Assembly (NCBI RefSeq): GCF_041053105.1
Contig: NZ_CP163444.1
Span: 7,038,501 to 7,102,500, forward strand
Reading direction: 5' to 3'
Origin: Streptomyces sp. R44
GTDB lineage: Bacteria > Actinomycetota > Actinomycetes > Streptomycetales > Streptomycetaceae
DNA: 64,000 bases
Shown: positions 40,840 to 49,271 of the stretch, piece by piece
Position numbering within the stretch: the stretch's first letter is position 1
How the letters are laid out: each line of letters opens with the position of its first letter
Notes under the pieces: model-generated
Databases searched by the model: none
What the model saw: the letters and a program-made list of their open reading frames with translations, nothing else
What the model was told of the DNA's origin: nothing
Made by a program: the position numbers and the translations under genes

Positions 40840-42825
40840 ATGACAGCGACGACCGACGGAAGCGCCGGGGCCGTGGGCCCCCGGGCGGCCTCGGCCAGCA
40901 AGACGAACGACACCGACGCCTTCGCGTCCGGCCTCGACGGCACCGCCGCACGGGCCGCCGAACGGGCCGTCGAGCACCTGCTCGCCCGGCAGGACCCGGC
41001 CGGCTGGTGGAAGGGCGACCTGGAGACCAACGTCACCATGGACGCCGAGGACCTCCTCCTCCGCCAGTTCCTGGGCATCCTCGACGCCGACACCACCCGC
41101 GCCGCCGCCCTCCACATCCGCCGCGAGCAGCGTGAGGACGGCGCCTGGGCCACCTTCTACGGCGGACCGGGCGAGCTCTCCGCCACCGTCGAGGCGTATG
41201 TGGCCCTGCGGCTCGCCGGAGACCCGCCCGAGGCCCCGCACATGGCCCGCGCCTCCGCCTGGGTCCGCGCCGCCGGCGGGATCGCCGCCACCCGGGTCTT
41301 CACCCGCATCTGGCTGGCCCTCTTCGGCTGGTGGCGCTGGGAGGACCTGCCCGAGCTGCCACCGGAGCTGCTCTTCCTGCCGAAGTGGTTCCCGCTCAAC
41401 ATCTACGACTTCGGCTGCTGGGCCCGGCAGACGATCGTGCCGCTCACCGTCGTCTCCGCGAAGCGCCCGGTCCGGCCCGCGCCCTTCCCCCTCGACGAAC
41501 TGCACACCGACCCGGCGCGGCCGAACCCGCCCCGGCCGCTCGCCCCCGCCACCGGCTGGGACGGGATCTTCCAGCGGCTCGACAAGGCGCTGCACGTCTA
41601 CCACCGCTTCGCCCCGCGCGGGGTGCGCACGACGGCGATGAACGTCGCCGCCCGGTGGATCGTCGAGCGGCAGGAGAACGACGGCTGCTGGGGCGGTATC
41701 CAGCCCCCCGCCGTCTACTCGGTCATCGCCCTCCACCTCCTCGGCTACGACCTCCGGCACCCGGTCATGCGGGCCGGCCTGGAATCCCTCGACCGCTTCG
41801 CCGTGTGGCGCGAGGACGGCTCGCGGATGATCGAGGCCTGCCAGTCGCCCGTCTGGGACACCTGCCTCGCCACCATCGCCCTCGCCGACGCCGGGCTCCG
41901 GCCCGACCACCCGGCGCTCGTGAAGGCCGTGGACTGGATGCTCGACGAGGAGATCACCCGCACCGGGGACTGGGCGGTGCGCCGGCCCGGACTCCCGCCG
42001 GGCGGCTGGGCGTTCGAGTTCCACAACGACAACTACCCCGACATCGACGACACCGCCGAGGTCCTGCTCGCCCTGCGCCGGGTGGACCACCCCGACCCGG
42101 CCCGGGTGGAGGCGGCCATCGCGCGCGGCACCCGCTGGACCCTCGGCATGCAGTCGAAGAACGGCGCCTGGGGAGCCTTCGACGCCGACAACACCAGCGT
42201 CTTTCCCAACAAGCTGCCGTTCTGCGACTTCGGCGAGGTGATCGACCCGCCCTCCGCCGACGTCACCGCCCACGTGGTGGAGATGCTCGCCTACGAGGGG
42301 ATGGCCCAGGACCCGCGCGCCCGCCGGGGCATCGAGTGGCTGCTCGCCGAACAGGAGCCGCACGGCGCCTGGTTCGGCCGCTGGGGCGTCAACCACGTGT
42401 ACGGCACGGGCTCGGTGGTCCCCGCGCTCGCCGCCGCCGGACTGCCCGCCTCCCACCCCGCGATCCGCCGGGCCGTCGACTGGCTCGGCTCCGTGCAGAA
42501 CGAGGACGGCGGCTGGGGCGAGGACCTCCACTCGTACTCCGAGAAGCAGTGGATCGGGCACGGCACCTCCACCGCCTCCCAGACCGCCTGGGCCCTGATC
42601 GCCCTCCTCGCCGCGGGGGAGCGTGAATCCGAGCCCGTCCGGCGGGGCGTCGCCTGGCTGGCCGCGGCCCAGCGGGAGGACGGCTCCTGGGACGAGCCGC
42701 AGTTCACCGGCACCGGCTTCCCCTGGGACTTCTCCATCAACTACCACCTCTACCGGCAGGTGTTCCCGCTCACGGCGCTCGGGCGCTATGTGTACGGGGA
42801 GCCCTCGCCGCGCAAGGAGGACTGA
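40840..42825 (+). CDS. shc: squalene-hopene cyclase
   Basis: A 661-residue class II triterpene cyclase that converts squalene to hopene and hopanol. The catalytic acid motif is D401-I-D403-D404 (YPDIDDTAEVL). Several QW repeats are visible (QDPAGWWKGDLE; QREDGAWATFYGG; QNEDGGWGEDLHSY; QREDGSWDEPQFTG). ATG 40840 follows AAAGGGGAAG. The monotopic membrane-binding segment likely lies around residues 200-240. Its stop overlaps the start of hpnG. Confidence 0.96.
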   Translation: MTATTDGSAGAVGPRAASASKTNDTDAFASGLDGTAARAAERAVEHLLARQDPAGWWKGDLETNVTMDAEDLLLRQFLGILDADTTRAAALHIRREQREDGAWATFYGGPGELSATVEAYVALRLAGDPPEAPHMARASAWVRAAGGIAATRVFTRIWLALFGWWRWEDLPELPPELLFLPKWFPLNIYDFGCWARQTIVPLTVVSAKRPVRPAPFPLDELHTDPARPNPPRPLAPATGWDGIFQRLDKALHVYHRFAPRGVRTTAMNVAARWIVERQENDGCWGGIQPPAVYSVIALHLLGYDLRHPVMRAGLESLDRFAVWREDGSRMIEACQSPVWDTCLATIALADAGLRPDHPALVKAVDWMLDEEITRTGDWAVRRPGLPPGGWAFEFHNDNYPDIDDTAEVLLALRRVDHPDPARVEAAIARGTRWTLGMQSKNGAWGAFDADNTSVFPNKLPFCDFGEVIDPPSADVTAHVVEMLAYEGMAQDPRARRGIEWLLAEQEPHGAWFGRWGVNHVYGTGSVVPALAAAGLPASHPAIRRAVDWLGSVQNEDGGWGEDLHSYSEKQWIGHGTSTASQTAWALIALLAAGERESEPVRRGVAWLAAAQREDGSWDEPQFTGTGFPWDFSINYHLYRQVFPLTALGRYVYGEPSPRKED

Positions 42826-43496
42826 TGGGCCGCGAGCCCGGCCCGGGCGCCGGTCCGCCGCTGCTGATCGCCTGCGCGCTCGGCATCGAGCAGTTCGCCC
42901 TGCGCAGCGGGGACCGGGGCGGCGCGCCGGGACCCGTCACCGTGCTGCGCACCGGCATGGGACCCGAACGGGCCGGGCGGGCCGTGTCCCGCCTGCTCGG
43001 CGAGGAGCCCTGGCGGGACGCCGCGGTGATCGCCTCCGGCTTCTGCGCGGGCCTCGCCCCCGGCATGCACCCGGGCGACCTGATCGTCGCCGACGAGACC
43101 CGCGCCCCCGACGGTACGACCCTCTGCGCCGGGACCGAGCTCCTGGTGAAGGCCCTGGTCAAGGCGGTGCCCGGGCGCGCCGTCCACACCGGGCCGCTGA
43201 TCGGCTCCGACCACGTGGTCCGTGGCCCCGAGCGGGCCGCGCTGCGGGCCGGCGGCGCGATCGCCGTCGACATGGAGTCCGCCGCCACGCTCCGTACCGC
43301 CCGGGCCGCCGGAGCGTTCGGGGAGGGCCCGGACGCGCGTCCGGTTGCGGCCGTCCGGGTGGTCGTGGACGCTCCGGAACATGAACTGGTCCGGATCGGC
43401 ACGGTACGCGGGGGAATATCAGCCTTCCGTGTTCTTCGTGCCGTCCTTCCCGCGTTCTTCGAATGGCACCGTTCTTTGCTGCTCCCCAGGAGGTGA
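42825..43496 (+). CDS. hpnG: adenosylhopane nucleosidase HpnG (phosphorylase family)
   Basis: A 223-residue nucleoside phosphorylase/MTA-nucleosidase-like protein: TVLRTGMGPERAGRAV, ASGFCAGLAPGMHPGDLIVAD, and AVDMESAATL, which holds the ribose-binding Glu. In hopanoid clusters HpnG removes adenine from adenosylhopane to give ribosylhopane. The ATG at 42825 overlaps the shc stop (TGATG). Confidence 0.88.
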   Translation: MGREPGPGAGPPLLIACALGIEQFALRSGDRGGAPGPVTVLRTGMGPERAGRAVSRLLGEEPWRDAAVIASGFCAGLAPGMHPGDLIVADETRAPDGTTLCAGTELLVKALVKAVPGRAVHTGPLIGSDHVVRGPERAALRAGGAIAVDMESAATLRTARAAGAFGEGPDARPVAAVRVVVDAPEHELVRIGTVRGGISAFRVLRAVLPAFFEWHRSLLLPRR

Positions 43497-43503
43497 ACGA
43501 GTT

Positions 43504-44529
43504 ATGGCCATGCCGCTCCGTCAGTCCATCCGGGTCGGGACCTACCTCTTCGAACAGAAGCTCCGCAAGCGGGACAAGTTCCCGCTGATCGTCGAGCTGG
43601 AGCCGCTCTACGCCTGCAACCTCAAGTGCGAGGGTTGCGGAAAGATCCAGCACCCGGCGGGTGTCCTCAAGCAGCGCATGCCGGTCGCCCAGGCGGTCGG
43701 CGCGGTCCTGGAGTCCGGCGCCCCCATGGTCTCCATCGCGGGCGGCGAGCCCCTGATGCACCCTCAGATCGACGAGATCGTGCGCCAGTTGGTGGCCCGG
43801 CGGAAGTACGTCTTCCTCTGCACCAACGCCCTGCTGCTGCGCAAGAAGCTGGAGAAGTTCACCCCCTCCCCGTACTTCGCCTTCGCCGTCCACATCGACG
43901 GGCTGCGCGAGCGGCACGACGAGTCCGTCGCCAAGGAGGGCGTGTTCGACGAGGCGGTGGCGGCCATCAAGGAGGCCAAGCGGCGCGGCTTCCGGGTCAC
44001 CACCAATTCGACCTTCTTCAACACCGACACCCCGCAGACCATCATCGAGGTGCTCAATTTCCTCAACGACGACCTCCAGGTCGACGAAATGATGATCTCG
44101 CCCGCCTACGCCTATGAGAAGGCTCCCGACCAGGAGCACTTCCTCGGCGTCGAGCAGACCCGCGAACTCTTCAAGAAGGCCTTCGCCGGCGGCAACCGGC
44201 GCCGCTGGCGCCTCAACCACTCGCCGCTCTTCCTGGATTTCCTGGAAGGAAAGGCGGACTTCCCCTGCACCGCCTGGGCCATTCCCAACTACTCGCTCTT
44301 CGGCTGGCAGCGCCCCTGCTATCTGATGAGCGACGGATACGTCCCCACGTACCGCGAACTCGTCGAGGACACCGACTGGGACAAGTACGGCCGGGGCAAG
44401 GACCCGCGCTGCGCCAACTGCATGGCGCACTGCGGCTACGAGCCCACCGCCGTCCTCGCCACCATGGGTTCCCTCAAGGAGTCCCTGCGCGCGATCCGTG
44501 AGACGGTCTCCGGGAACACCACGTCATGA
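43504..44529 (+). CDS. hpnH: adenosyl-hopene transferase HpnH (radical SAM)
   Basis: A 341-residue radical SAM enzyme with cluster cysteines C38, C42, C45 (YACNLKCEGCGKI), GGEPLMHP in the SAM-binding strand, and further C-terminal cysteines in RCANCMAHCGYEP. It adds the 5'-deoxyadenosyl group to hopene, the first side-chain step. A very good ribosome site (AGGAGGTGA) lies 9 bases before ATG 43504. Its stop overlaps directly the start of hpnO. Confidence 0.95.
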   Translation: MAMPLRQSIRVGTYLFEQKLRKRDKFPLIVELEPLYACNLKCEGCGKIQHPAGVLKQRMPVAQAVGAVLESGAPMVSIAGGEPLMHPQIDEIVRQLVARRKYVFLCTNALLLRKKLEKFTPSPYFAFAVHIDGLRERHDESVAKEGVFDEAVAAIKEAKRRGFRVTTNSTFFNTDTPQTIIEVLNFLNDDLQVDEMMISPAYAYEKAPDQEHFLGVEQTRELFKKAFAGGNRRRWRLNHSPLFLDFLEGKADFPCTAWAIPNYSLFGWQRPCYLMSDGYVPTYRELVEDTDWDKYGRGKDPRCANCMAHCGYEPTAVLATMGSLKESLRAIRETVSGNTTS

Positions 44530-45911
44530 CCGGCGGGTTCGACCTGCGGGCGCTGCTCTCCGAGCGCGGCGCGGAGCGGTACGAGCTGCACGCCAAGTAC
44601 CTCAACCACCAGCTGCCCCGCATGCTGCACACCATCGGCTTCGACAAGGTCTACGAGCGGGCCGAGGGCGCCCACTTCTGGGACGCCGACGGCGTCGACC
44701 ACCTCGACATGCTCGCCGGTTTCGGCGTGATGGGCCTCGGACGGCACCACCCCGTCGTCCGCAAGGCCCTCCACGACGTCCTGGACGCCCAGCTCGCCGA
44801 CCTCACCCGCTTCGACTGCCAGCCGCTGCCGGGACTCCTCGCCGAGCGGCTGCTCGCCCACAGCCCGCACCTCGACCGGGTCTTCTTCGGCAACAGCGGC
44901 ACCGAGGCCGTGGAGACCGCCCTCAAGTTCGCCCGGTACGCCACCGGGCGGCCGAGGGTCCTCTACTGCCACCACGCCTTCCACGGGCTCACCACCGGCT
45001 CCCTCTCCGTCAACGGCGAGCAGGGCTTCCGGGAGGGCTTCGACCCGCTCCTGCCGGACACGGCGATCCCGCTGGGTGATCTCGGGGCGCTGGAGCGGGA
45101 GCTGCGGAAGGGCGACGTGGCCGCCTTCGTCGTCGAGCCCATCCAGGGCAAGGGCGTCCACGAGGCACCGCCGGGCTTCCTCAGGGGTGCCCAGGAGCTG
45201 CTTCACCGGCACGGCGCGCTGCTCATCGCGGACGAGGTGCAGACGGGCCTCGGCAGGACCGGCGACTTCTACGCCTACCAGCACGAGGAGGGCGTCGAGC
45301 CGGACCTGGTCTGCGTCGCCAAGGCGCTCTCCGGCGGCTATGTGCCGGTCGGCGCCACCCTCGGCAAGGACTGGATCTTCAAGAAGGTCTACTCGTCGAT
45401 GGACCGGGTCCTGGTCCACTCGGCCAGCTTCGGATCGAACGCGCAGGCCATGGCCGCCGGGCTCGCCGTCCTCTCGGTCATGGAGGACGAGGGCACCGTC
45501 GCCCACGCGCGCCGGATCGGCGAGCTGCTGTCGGGCCGGCTGAAGGAGCTCGTACCCCGGTACGAGCTGCTGCACGAGATCCGCGGGCGCGGCCTGATGA
45601 TCGGGATCGAGTTCGGGCGGCCCTCCTCGCTCGGGCTGCGCGGGCGCTGGACGATGCTCCAGGCGGCCCGCAAGGGCCTCTTCGCCCAGATGGTCGTCGT
45701 CCCGCTGCTCCAGCGGCACCGGATCCTCACGCAGGTCTCCGGGGACCACCTGGAGGTGATCAAGCTGATCCCGCCGCTGATCATCGACGAGGGCGACGTG
45801 GACCGGTTCGTCACCGCCTTCACGGCGGTCATGGACGACGCCCACGGCGGCGGCGGGCTGATGTGGGACTTCGGGAAGACGCTGGTCAAGCAGGCGGTCG
45901 CGCAGCGCTGA
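44526..45911 (+). CDS. hpnO: aminobacteriohopanetriol synthase-like class III aminotransferase HpnO
   Basis: A 461-residue PLP-dependent class III aminotransferase. Motifs: FFGNSGTEAVETALKFAR, LLIADEVQTGLGRTG (Asp binding the PLP ring) and CVAKALSGG with PLP Lys266. In hopanoid operons this enzyme makes aminobacteriohopanetriol from ribosylhopane. A longer N terminus than average (HAKYLNHQLPRMLHTIGFD) matches the HpnO group. It starts by ATGA overlap with hpnH, leaving no room for the ispG and dxs genes I recall at this point in S. coelicolor. Confidence 0.9.
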   Translation: MTGGFDLRALLSERGAERYELHAKYLNHQLPRMLHTIGFDKVYERAEGAHFWDADGVDHLDMLAGFGVMGLGRHHPVVRKALHDVLDAQLADLTRFDCQPLPGLLAERLLAHSPHLDRVFFGNSGTEAVETALKFARYATGRPRVLYCHHAFHGLTTGSLSVNGEQGFREGFDPLLPDTAIPLGDLGALERELRKGDVAAFVVEPIQGKGVHEAPPGFLRGAQELLHRHGALLIADEVQTGLGRTGDFYAYQHEEGVEPDLVCVAKALSGGYVPVGATLGKDWIFKKVYSSMDRVLVHSASFGSNAQAMAAGLAVLSVMEDEGTVAHARRIGELLSGRLKELVPRYELLHEIRGRGLMIGIEFGRPSSLGLRGRWTMLQAARKGLFAQMVVVPLLQRHRILTQVSGDHLEVIKLIPPLIIDEGDVDRFVTAFTAVMDDAHGGGGLMWDFGKTLVKQAVAQR

Positions 45912-45931
45912 CCGGATCTCGCTGAAGGGTT

Positions 45932-45946
45932 TTGCCTCTGAGGCAA
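45932..45946. promoter_or_regulatory. operator palindrome TTGCCTC-T-GAGGCAA
   Basis: Perfect 7-bp arms, located 41 bases upstream of the XRE-cupin start. Centre-to-centre spacing to the next copy is 20 bases (about two helical turns). Confidence 0.65.
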
Positions 45947-45951
45947 GAAAC

Positions 45952-45966
45952 TTGCCTCAGAGGCAT
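45952..45966. promoter_or_regulatory. operator palindrome TTGCCTC-A-GAGGCAT
   Basis: Second copy of the site at 45932-45946, one terminal base off perfect symmetry, 21 bases before the XRE-cupin start codon. Likely autoregulation. Confidence 0.65.
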
Positions 45967-45986
45967 GATCCTGGCGGAATGGACGC

Positions 45987-46616
45987 ATGGACCACGTCCC
46001 CGGGGACACCTCCCCGGACCCCGTCACCCCCGACGTCCTGCCCGAGGTCGCCCCCCAGCTGCGGGCCCTGCGCCGCCGCCGGGGACTCACCCTGGAGGCC
46101 GCCGCCCAGCGGGCCGGTCTCTCGCCGGCCCACCTCTCGCGCCTGGAGACCGGCAACCGGCAGCCCTCGCTGCCGATGCTGCTCGTCCTGTCCCGTATCT
46201 ACGGTACGACGGTCTCCGAGCTCCTGGGCGAGACGCCCCCCGAACGCGACCCCGTCGTCCGGGCCGGCCGCTCCGAGCCCGTCGAGGCCGACGGCTGGAT
46301 CTACCGCCAGGCGGGCGGTGCCGGGCGCGCCCTCCAGTGCCTGCGGGTCCACGTGCCGTACGCCACCCGGGCGGACATCGTGCGCGTCCACCCCGGCGAG
46401 GAGTGGATCCACGTCCTGGAGGGGCGGGTGCGGCTCGCGCTCGGCGAGGCCGTCCATGTGCTCGATCCCGGGGACAGCGCGCACTTCGACTCGCTCACCC
46501 CGCACCGGATCGGCGCCGCCACACCCGGCGGGGCCGAGCTGCTCTTCGTCCACACCCTGATGCAGAGCCCCGCCGCCGAGCTGTGCCTCGGCGACGGGAC
46601 CCCGCATCGGCGCTGA
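45987..46616 (+). CDS. XRE family regulator with cupin sensor domain
   Basis: A 209-residue protein: XRE HTH at residues ~27-80 (LRALRRRRGLTLEAAAQRAG; LSPAHLSRLETGNRQPS) and a cupin fold at ~125-195 (HPGEEWIHVLEGRVRLALGE; PHRIGA). Such proteins sense small ligands through the cupin pocket. Two tandem palindromes precede the gene. It follows the hopanoid operon on the same strand and may regulate it, but no copy of its site was found at 35.9-36.1 kb, so that is only a possibility. Confidence 0.9.
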   Translation: MDHVPGDTSPDPVTPDVLPEVAPQLRALRRRRGLTLEAAAQRAGLSPAHLSRLETGNRQPSLPMLLVLSRIYGTTVSELLGETPPERDPVVRAGRSEPVEADGWIYRQAGGAGRALQCLRVHVPYATRADIVRVHPGEEWIHVLEGRVRLALGEAVHVLDPGDSAHFDSLTPHRIGAATPGGAELLFVHTLMQSPAAELCLGDGTPHRR

Positions 46617-46649
46617 TGCTCCATGACGATTCTTCAGGAAAGGACCGAT

Positions 46650-46805
46650 ATGTCCGAGAAGTCCGTACCGGTCACCGGCGAGGAGCGCGGTGAAGGCAAG
46701 TTCCCCAAGGGGCTCGTGCTCCGTCTCTTCGCCTATCTGATCGCCGGCCACCTCTTCGCCGGTTTCCTCTACCTGCTCTTCATGCTGGGCGGGCAGAACC
46801 AGTAG
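46650..46805 (+). CDS. small single-pass membrane protein
   Basis: A 51-residue protein: polar acidic N terminus (MSEKSVPVTGEERGEGKFPK) then one membrane helix (LVLRLFAYLIAGHLFAGFLYLLFML). ATG 46650 follows AGGAAAGGA. It resembles a short Streptomyces family that I associate with DUF6126, uncertainly. It is 33 bases downstream of the XRE-cupin regulator and probably co-transcribed with it; a membrane partner or sensor role would be speculation. Confidence 0.75.
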   Translation: MSEKSVPVTGEERGEGKFPKGLVLRLFAYLIAGHLFAGFLYLLFMLGGQNQ

Positions 46806-46811
46806 CCGTGG

Positions 46812-47633
46812 CTACGCCTCGGTGAGGAACCGCTCCCGCAGCCGCTCGCGGGTCTCCGGGGCCAGCTTCAGGCCCTCGGAGAGATAGGCGTCCACCGATC
46901 CCCAGGTCGTCTCGATCGTGTCGAACGCGGCCCGCAGATACTCCACCCGCGCGTCGAAGAGCGGGCTGAGCAGCTCCATCACCTCGGGCGACATCGCGTC
47001 CGGGGAGGTGGAGCTGCGGCGCAGGTTGTAGCGGCGGTGCGGGGCGTTCGACTTCACGTAGTCGGCCTCGATGGCCTCCCGCTCGACCCCGACCGCGAGC
47101 AGGGTGATCGCGATGGCGACCCCGGCCCGGTCCTTGCCGGCCGCGCAGTGCAGCAGGGCCGGGACGCTCTCCTCGGCCATGGAGTGCAGAAGCCGGCTGT
47201 GCTCCGCGGTCCGCTCCAGCACGTTCCTGCGGTACGAATCGGACATCCGGGCGGCCGCCTTGCCGTCGCCGAGGATCTCCCGCAGCTGCGTGATCTCGCC
47301 CTCGCGCACCAGTCGCCAGAACTCCTTGCCGTCGGCCGGGTCGCTGAACGGTATGTTCACGTTCCGCACGCCGGGCAGCTCGACGTCCGTGCCCTCGTAC
47401 TTCCGGTCCGCCTCGTTCCGGAAGTCGAAGACGGTGTGCAGGCCCAGCGAGGCGAGGAAGGCGGCGTCGTCCTCCGTCGCGTGCGCGAGGTGGCCGCTGC
47501 GGAAGAGGCGGCCGGCGCGGACGGCGCGCCCGTCCGTCGTCGGCAGGCCACCCACGTCCCGGAAGTTGCGGACCTCCGTCAGCTCGGGCTCGTCGGCTTC
47601 GGCGGGCGGGACCTGCGGCAGCTGCTGCGTCAC
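46812..47633 (-). CDS. tyrosine-protein phosphatase (PTP/DSP-like)
   Basis: A 273-residue phosphatase with the P-loop HCAAGKDRAGVA (CxxxxxR) around residues 168-179, preceded by NFRDVGGLPTTDGR, the signature of the PtpB/Iphp family that includes phosphoinositide-active members. The general-acid Asp probably lies in NIPFSDPADG. The GTG at 47633 is preferred to a TTG at 47669 because AGGAG lies just upstream. It faces the small membrane protein tail to tail with 6 bases between. Confidence 0.88.
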   Translation of the reverse strand: MTQQLPQVPPAEADEPELTEVRNFRDVGGLPTTDGRAVRAGRLFRSGHLAHATEDDAAFLASLGLHTVFDFRNEADRKYEGTDVELPGVRNVNIPFSDPADGKEFWRLVREGEITQLREILGDGKAAARMSDSYRRNVLERTAEHSRLLHSMAEESVPALLHCAAGKDRAGVAIAITLLAVGVEREAIEADYVKSNAPHRRYNLRRSSTSPDAMSPEVMELLSPLFDARVEYLRAAFDTIETTWGSVDAYLSEGLKLAPETRERLRERFLTEA

Positions 47634-47976
47634 GGCTGCTCCTGTTCTGTAGATCGGTTCCTGGGGCAATCATCTCGGGTGGGGGCCGGAACACGCACCC
47701 CCTCGGACGGGAATGGGTGATCTGTCCGTATTGAGGTGTTCGGGGTAACCCGCCCCGGTTGCAGGGGAGATGGGGATCGGCGCGTGAGCAGCGTCATAAC
47801 CGTGACGGACCGTGCCTGATCGTCTTTTCCAAATACCCCCCGGGAAAAGGAGATCGAGGGGCCGTCATCCACGGAGGGTGACCGGATATCAGGCCGGATA
47901 TCACGCGATTCGCGAGCACTTGAAAATCGTGGCTTGTTCACGCCGACCCCCCTCGTCTAGCGTCGCGCTCACTCCG
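47634..47976. other. divergent intergenic region upstream of the c-di-AMP riboswitch
   Basis: About 340 bases without a convincing gene. It should hold the promoter for the phosphatase and that of the M23 peptidase transcript. I could not assign -35/-10 elements with confidence. Confidence 0.4.
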
Positions 47977-48158
47977 GTCGGACCGCCGAATCCTGCCACC
48001 GCCCGGAATCCGCACTCACCCGTACAAGGCAGGAGCGGGGGACCCAGGTAAGTACGCCGATCCCTCGAAGAAGGACGGCTCGGGGTGAAGTCGCGTGAGA
48101 ACGCGGCCGGACATCTCCAGTCCGAACCCGACAGCTCACCTCGCAGGCGACGGAGAGG
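47977..48158 (+). ncRNA. ydaO/yuaA-type c-di-AMP riboswitch
   Basis: Conserved actinobacterial elements appear in order: GACCGCCGAATCCTGCC near the 5' end, AGGAGCGGGGGACCCAGGT (48031-48049), CTCGGGGTGAAG (48079-48090), and CCGAACCCGACAGCTCACC then TCGCAGGCG (48122-48149), ending just before the ribosome site of the peptidase gene. These are the signature blocks of the ydaO class, which binds c-di-AMP and turns off cell-wall hydrolase genes such as rpf and M23 peptidases in Streptomyces. Exact boundaries are approximate. Confidence 0.88.
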
Positions 48159-48166
48159 AATTCGCC

Positions 48167-49108
48167 ATGCCCGCGAAGGGTAAGCACCGCCGCCCCAAGG
48201 TCAACCGCCTGACCCGTGGCATCGCCGCCGCCGGCACCGGCGGCGCCGTCGTCGCCCTCCCGCTCCTCGGAGCCACCGGCGCCCACGCCGCCGAGCAGGC
48301 CGCCCCGGCCGCCGCTCCCGTCCACGCCGTCGCCCAGACGAAGGCCGCGCCCGCCGTCCAGGCGAAGGCCGCGCCGAAGACGTACTCCGTCGTCCGAGGC
48401 GACTACCTGTCGAAGATCGCCGCCGAGCACCACCTCGTCGGCGGCTGGCAGAAGCTCTACCAGGACAACCGCCAGGTCATCGGCGAGAACCCCTCGCTGA
48501 TCCTGCCCGGCATGAAGCTCACCCTCGGCGCCAAGGGCACCGGGAAGGCCCACCCGAAGGCCACGCACAAGAGCACGCAGAGCGCCGGCAAGAACGGCGA
48601 CACCCAGCGCGCCTCCCGCGGCAGCGAGCGCTCCTCGGCCCCGGCCGCCGCGACCACCTCCTCCTCTTCGTCGTCCTCCTCGTCGGCCGGCACGACCTCC
48701 TCCTCCGGCTGGGTCGCCCCGGTCAGCGGCGGCATCAGCACCCCGTACCGCGCCGCGGGCTCCATGTGGTCCTCCGGCTACCACACCGGTGTCGACTTCA
48801 TCGCCTCCACCGGCACCACCGTCGTCGCGGTCGGCCCCGGCACCGTCTACTCCGCCGGCGACGGCGGCGCGTACGGCAACCAGGTCGTCATCCAGCACGC
48901 CGACGGCACCTTCTCGCAGTACGCCCACCTCTCCTCGATCTCCGTCTCCGCCGGCCAGACCGTCACCGGCGGCGAGCAGATCGGCCTCTCCGGCGCGACC
49001 GGCAACGTGACCGGCCCGCACCTGCACTTCGAGATGCGCACCGGGCCGGAGTACGGCTCCGACATCGACCCGCTGGCCGCGCTGCGGTCGCACGGCGTGA
49101 GCATCTGA
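48167..49108 (+). CDS. secreted LysM/M23 peptidoglycan endopeptidase
   Basis: A 313-residue protein. The signal peptide (RGIAAAGTGGAVVALPLLGA) is followed by a LysM domain at about 72-120 (YSVVRGDYLSKIAAEHHL), a Ser/Ala-rich linker with a run of nine serines, and an M23 domain at ~185-310. Zinc ligands are H206 and D210 (YHTGVDF) and H287 of H285-L-H287 (GPHLHFE). It should cut peptide cross-links in peptidoglycan. The c-di-AMP riboswitch directly upstream implies control with wall growth or turgor. A hairpin terminator follows. Confidence 0.95.
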   Translation: MPAKGKHRRPKVNRLTRGIAAAGTGGAVVALPLLGATGAHAAEQAAPAAAPVHAVAQTKAAPAVQAKAAPKTYSVVRGDYLSKIAAEHHLVGGWQKLYQDNRQVIGENPSLILPGMKLTLGAKGTGKAHPKATHKSTQSAGKNGDTQRASRGSERSSAPAAATTSSSSSSSSSAGTTSSSGWVAPVSGGISTPYRAAGSMWSSGYHTGVDFIASTGTTVVAVGPGTVYSAGDGGAYGNQVVIQHADGTFSQYAHLSSISVSAGQTVTGGEQIGLSGATGNVTGPHLHFEMRTGPEYGSDIDPLAALRSHGVSI

Positions 49109-49137
49109 CCCCACGTCAACATGCCCTCGTCATCAGG

Positions 49138-49163
49138 GAGCCCGGCACGTACGTGCCGGGCTT
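49138..49163. terminator. intrinsic terminator
   Basis: CCCGGCACGT (49141-49150) and ACGTGCCGGG (49151-49160), extended by AG/CT pairs, form a perfect hairpin after the M23 peptidase gene. Confidence 0.8.
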
Positions 49164-49271
49164 CCGGCGTATTCCGGCTTGGCGGAATCTTTATCGGTGG
49201 CATATGTCACCCGGCGTCAACCCCTCCTTACGGTCGCGTAGGTCACACCCGAAGGGGAAAAATGTGCTCCC

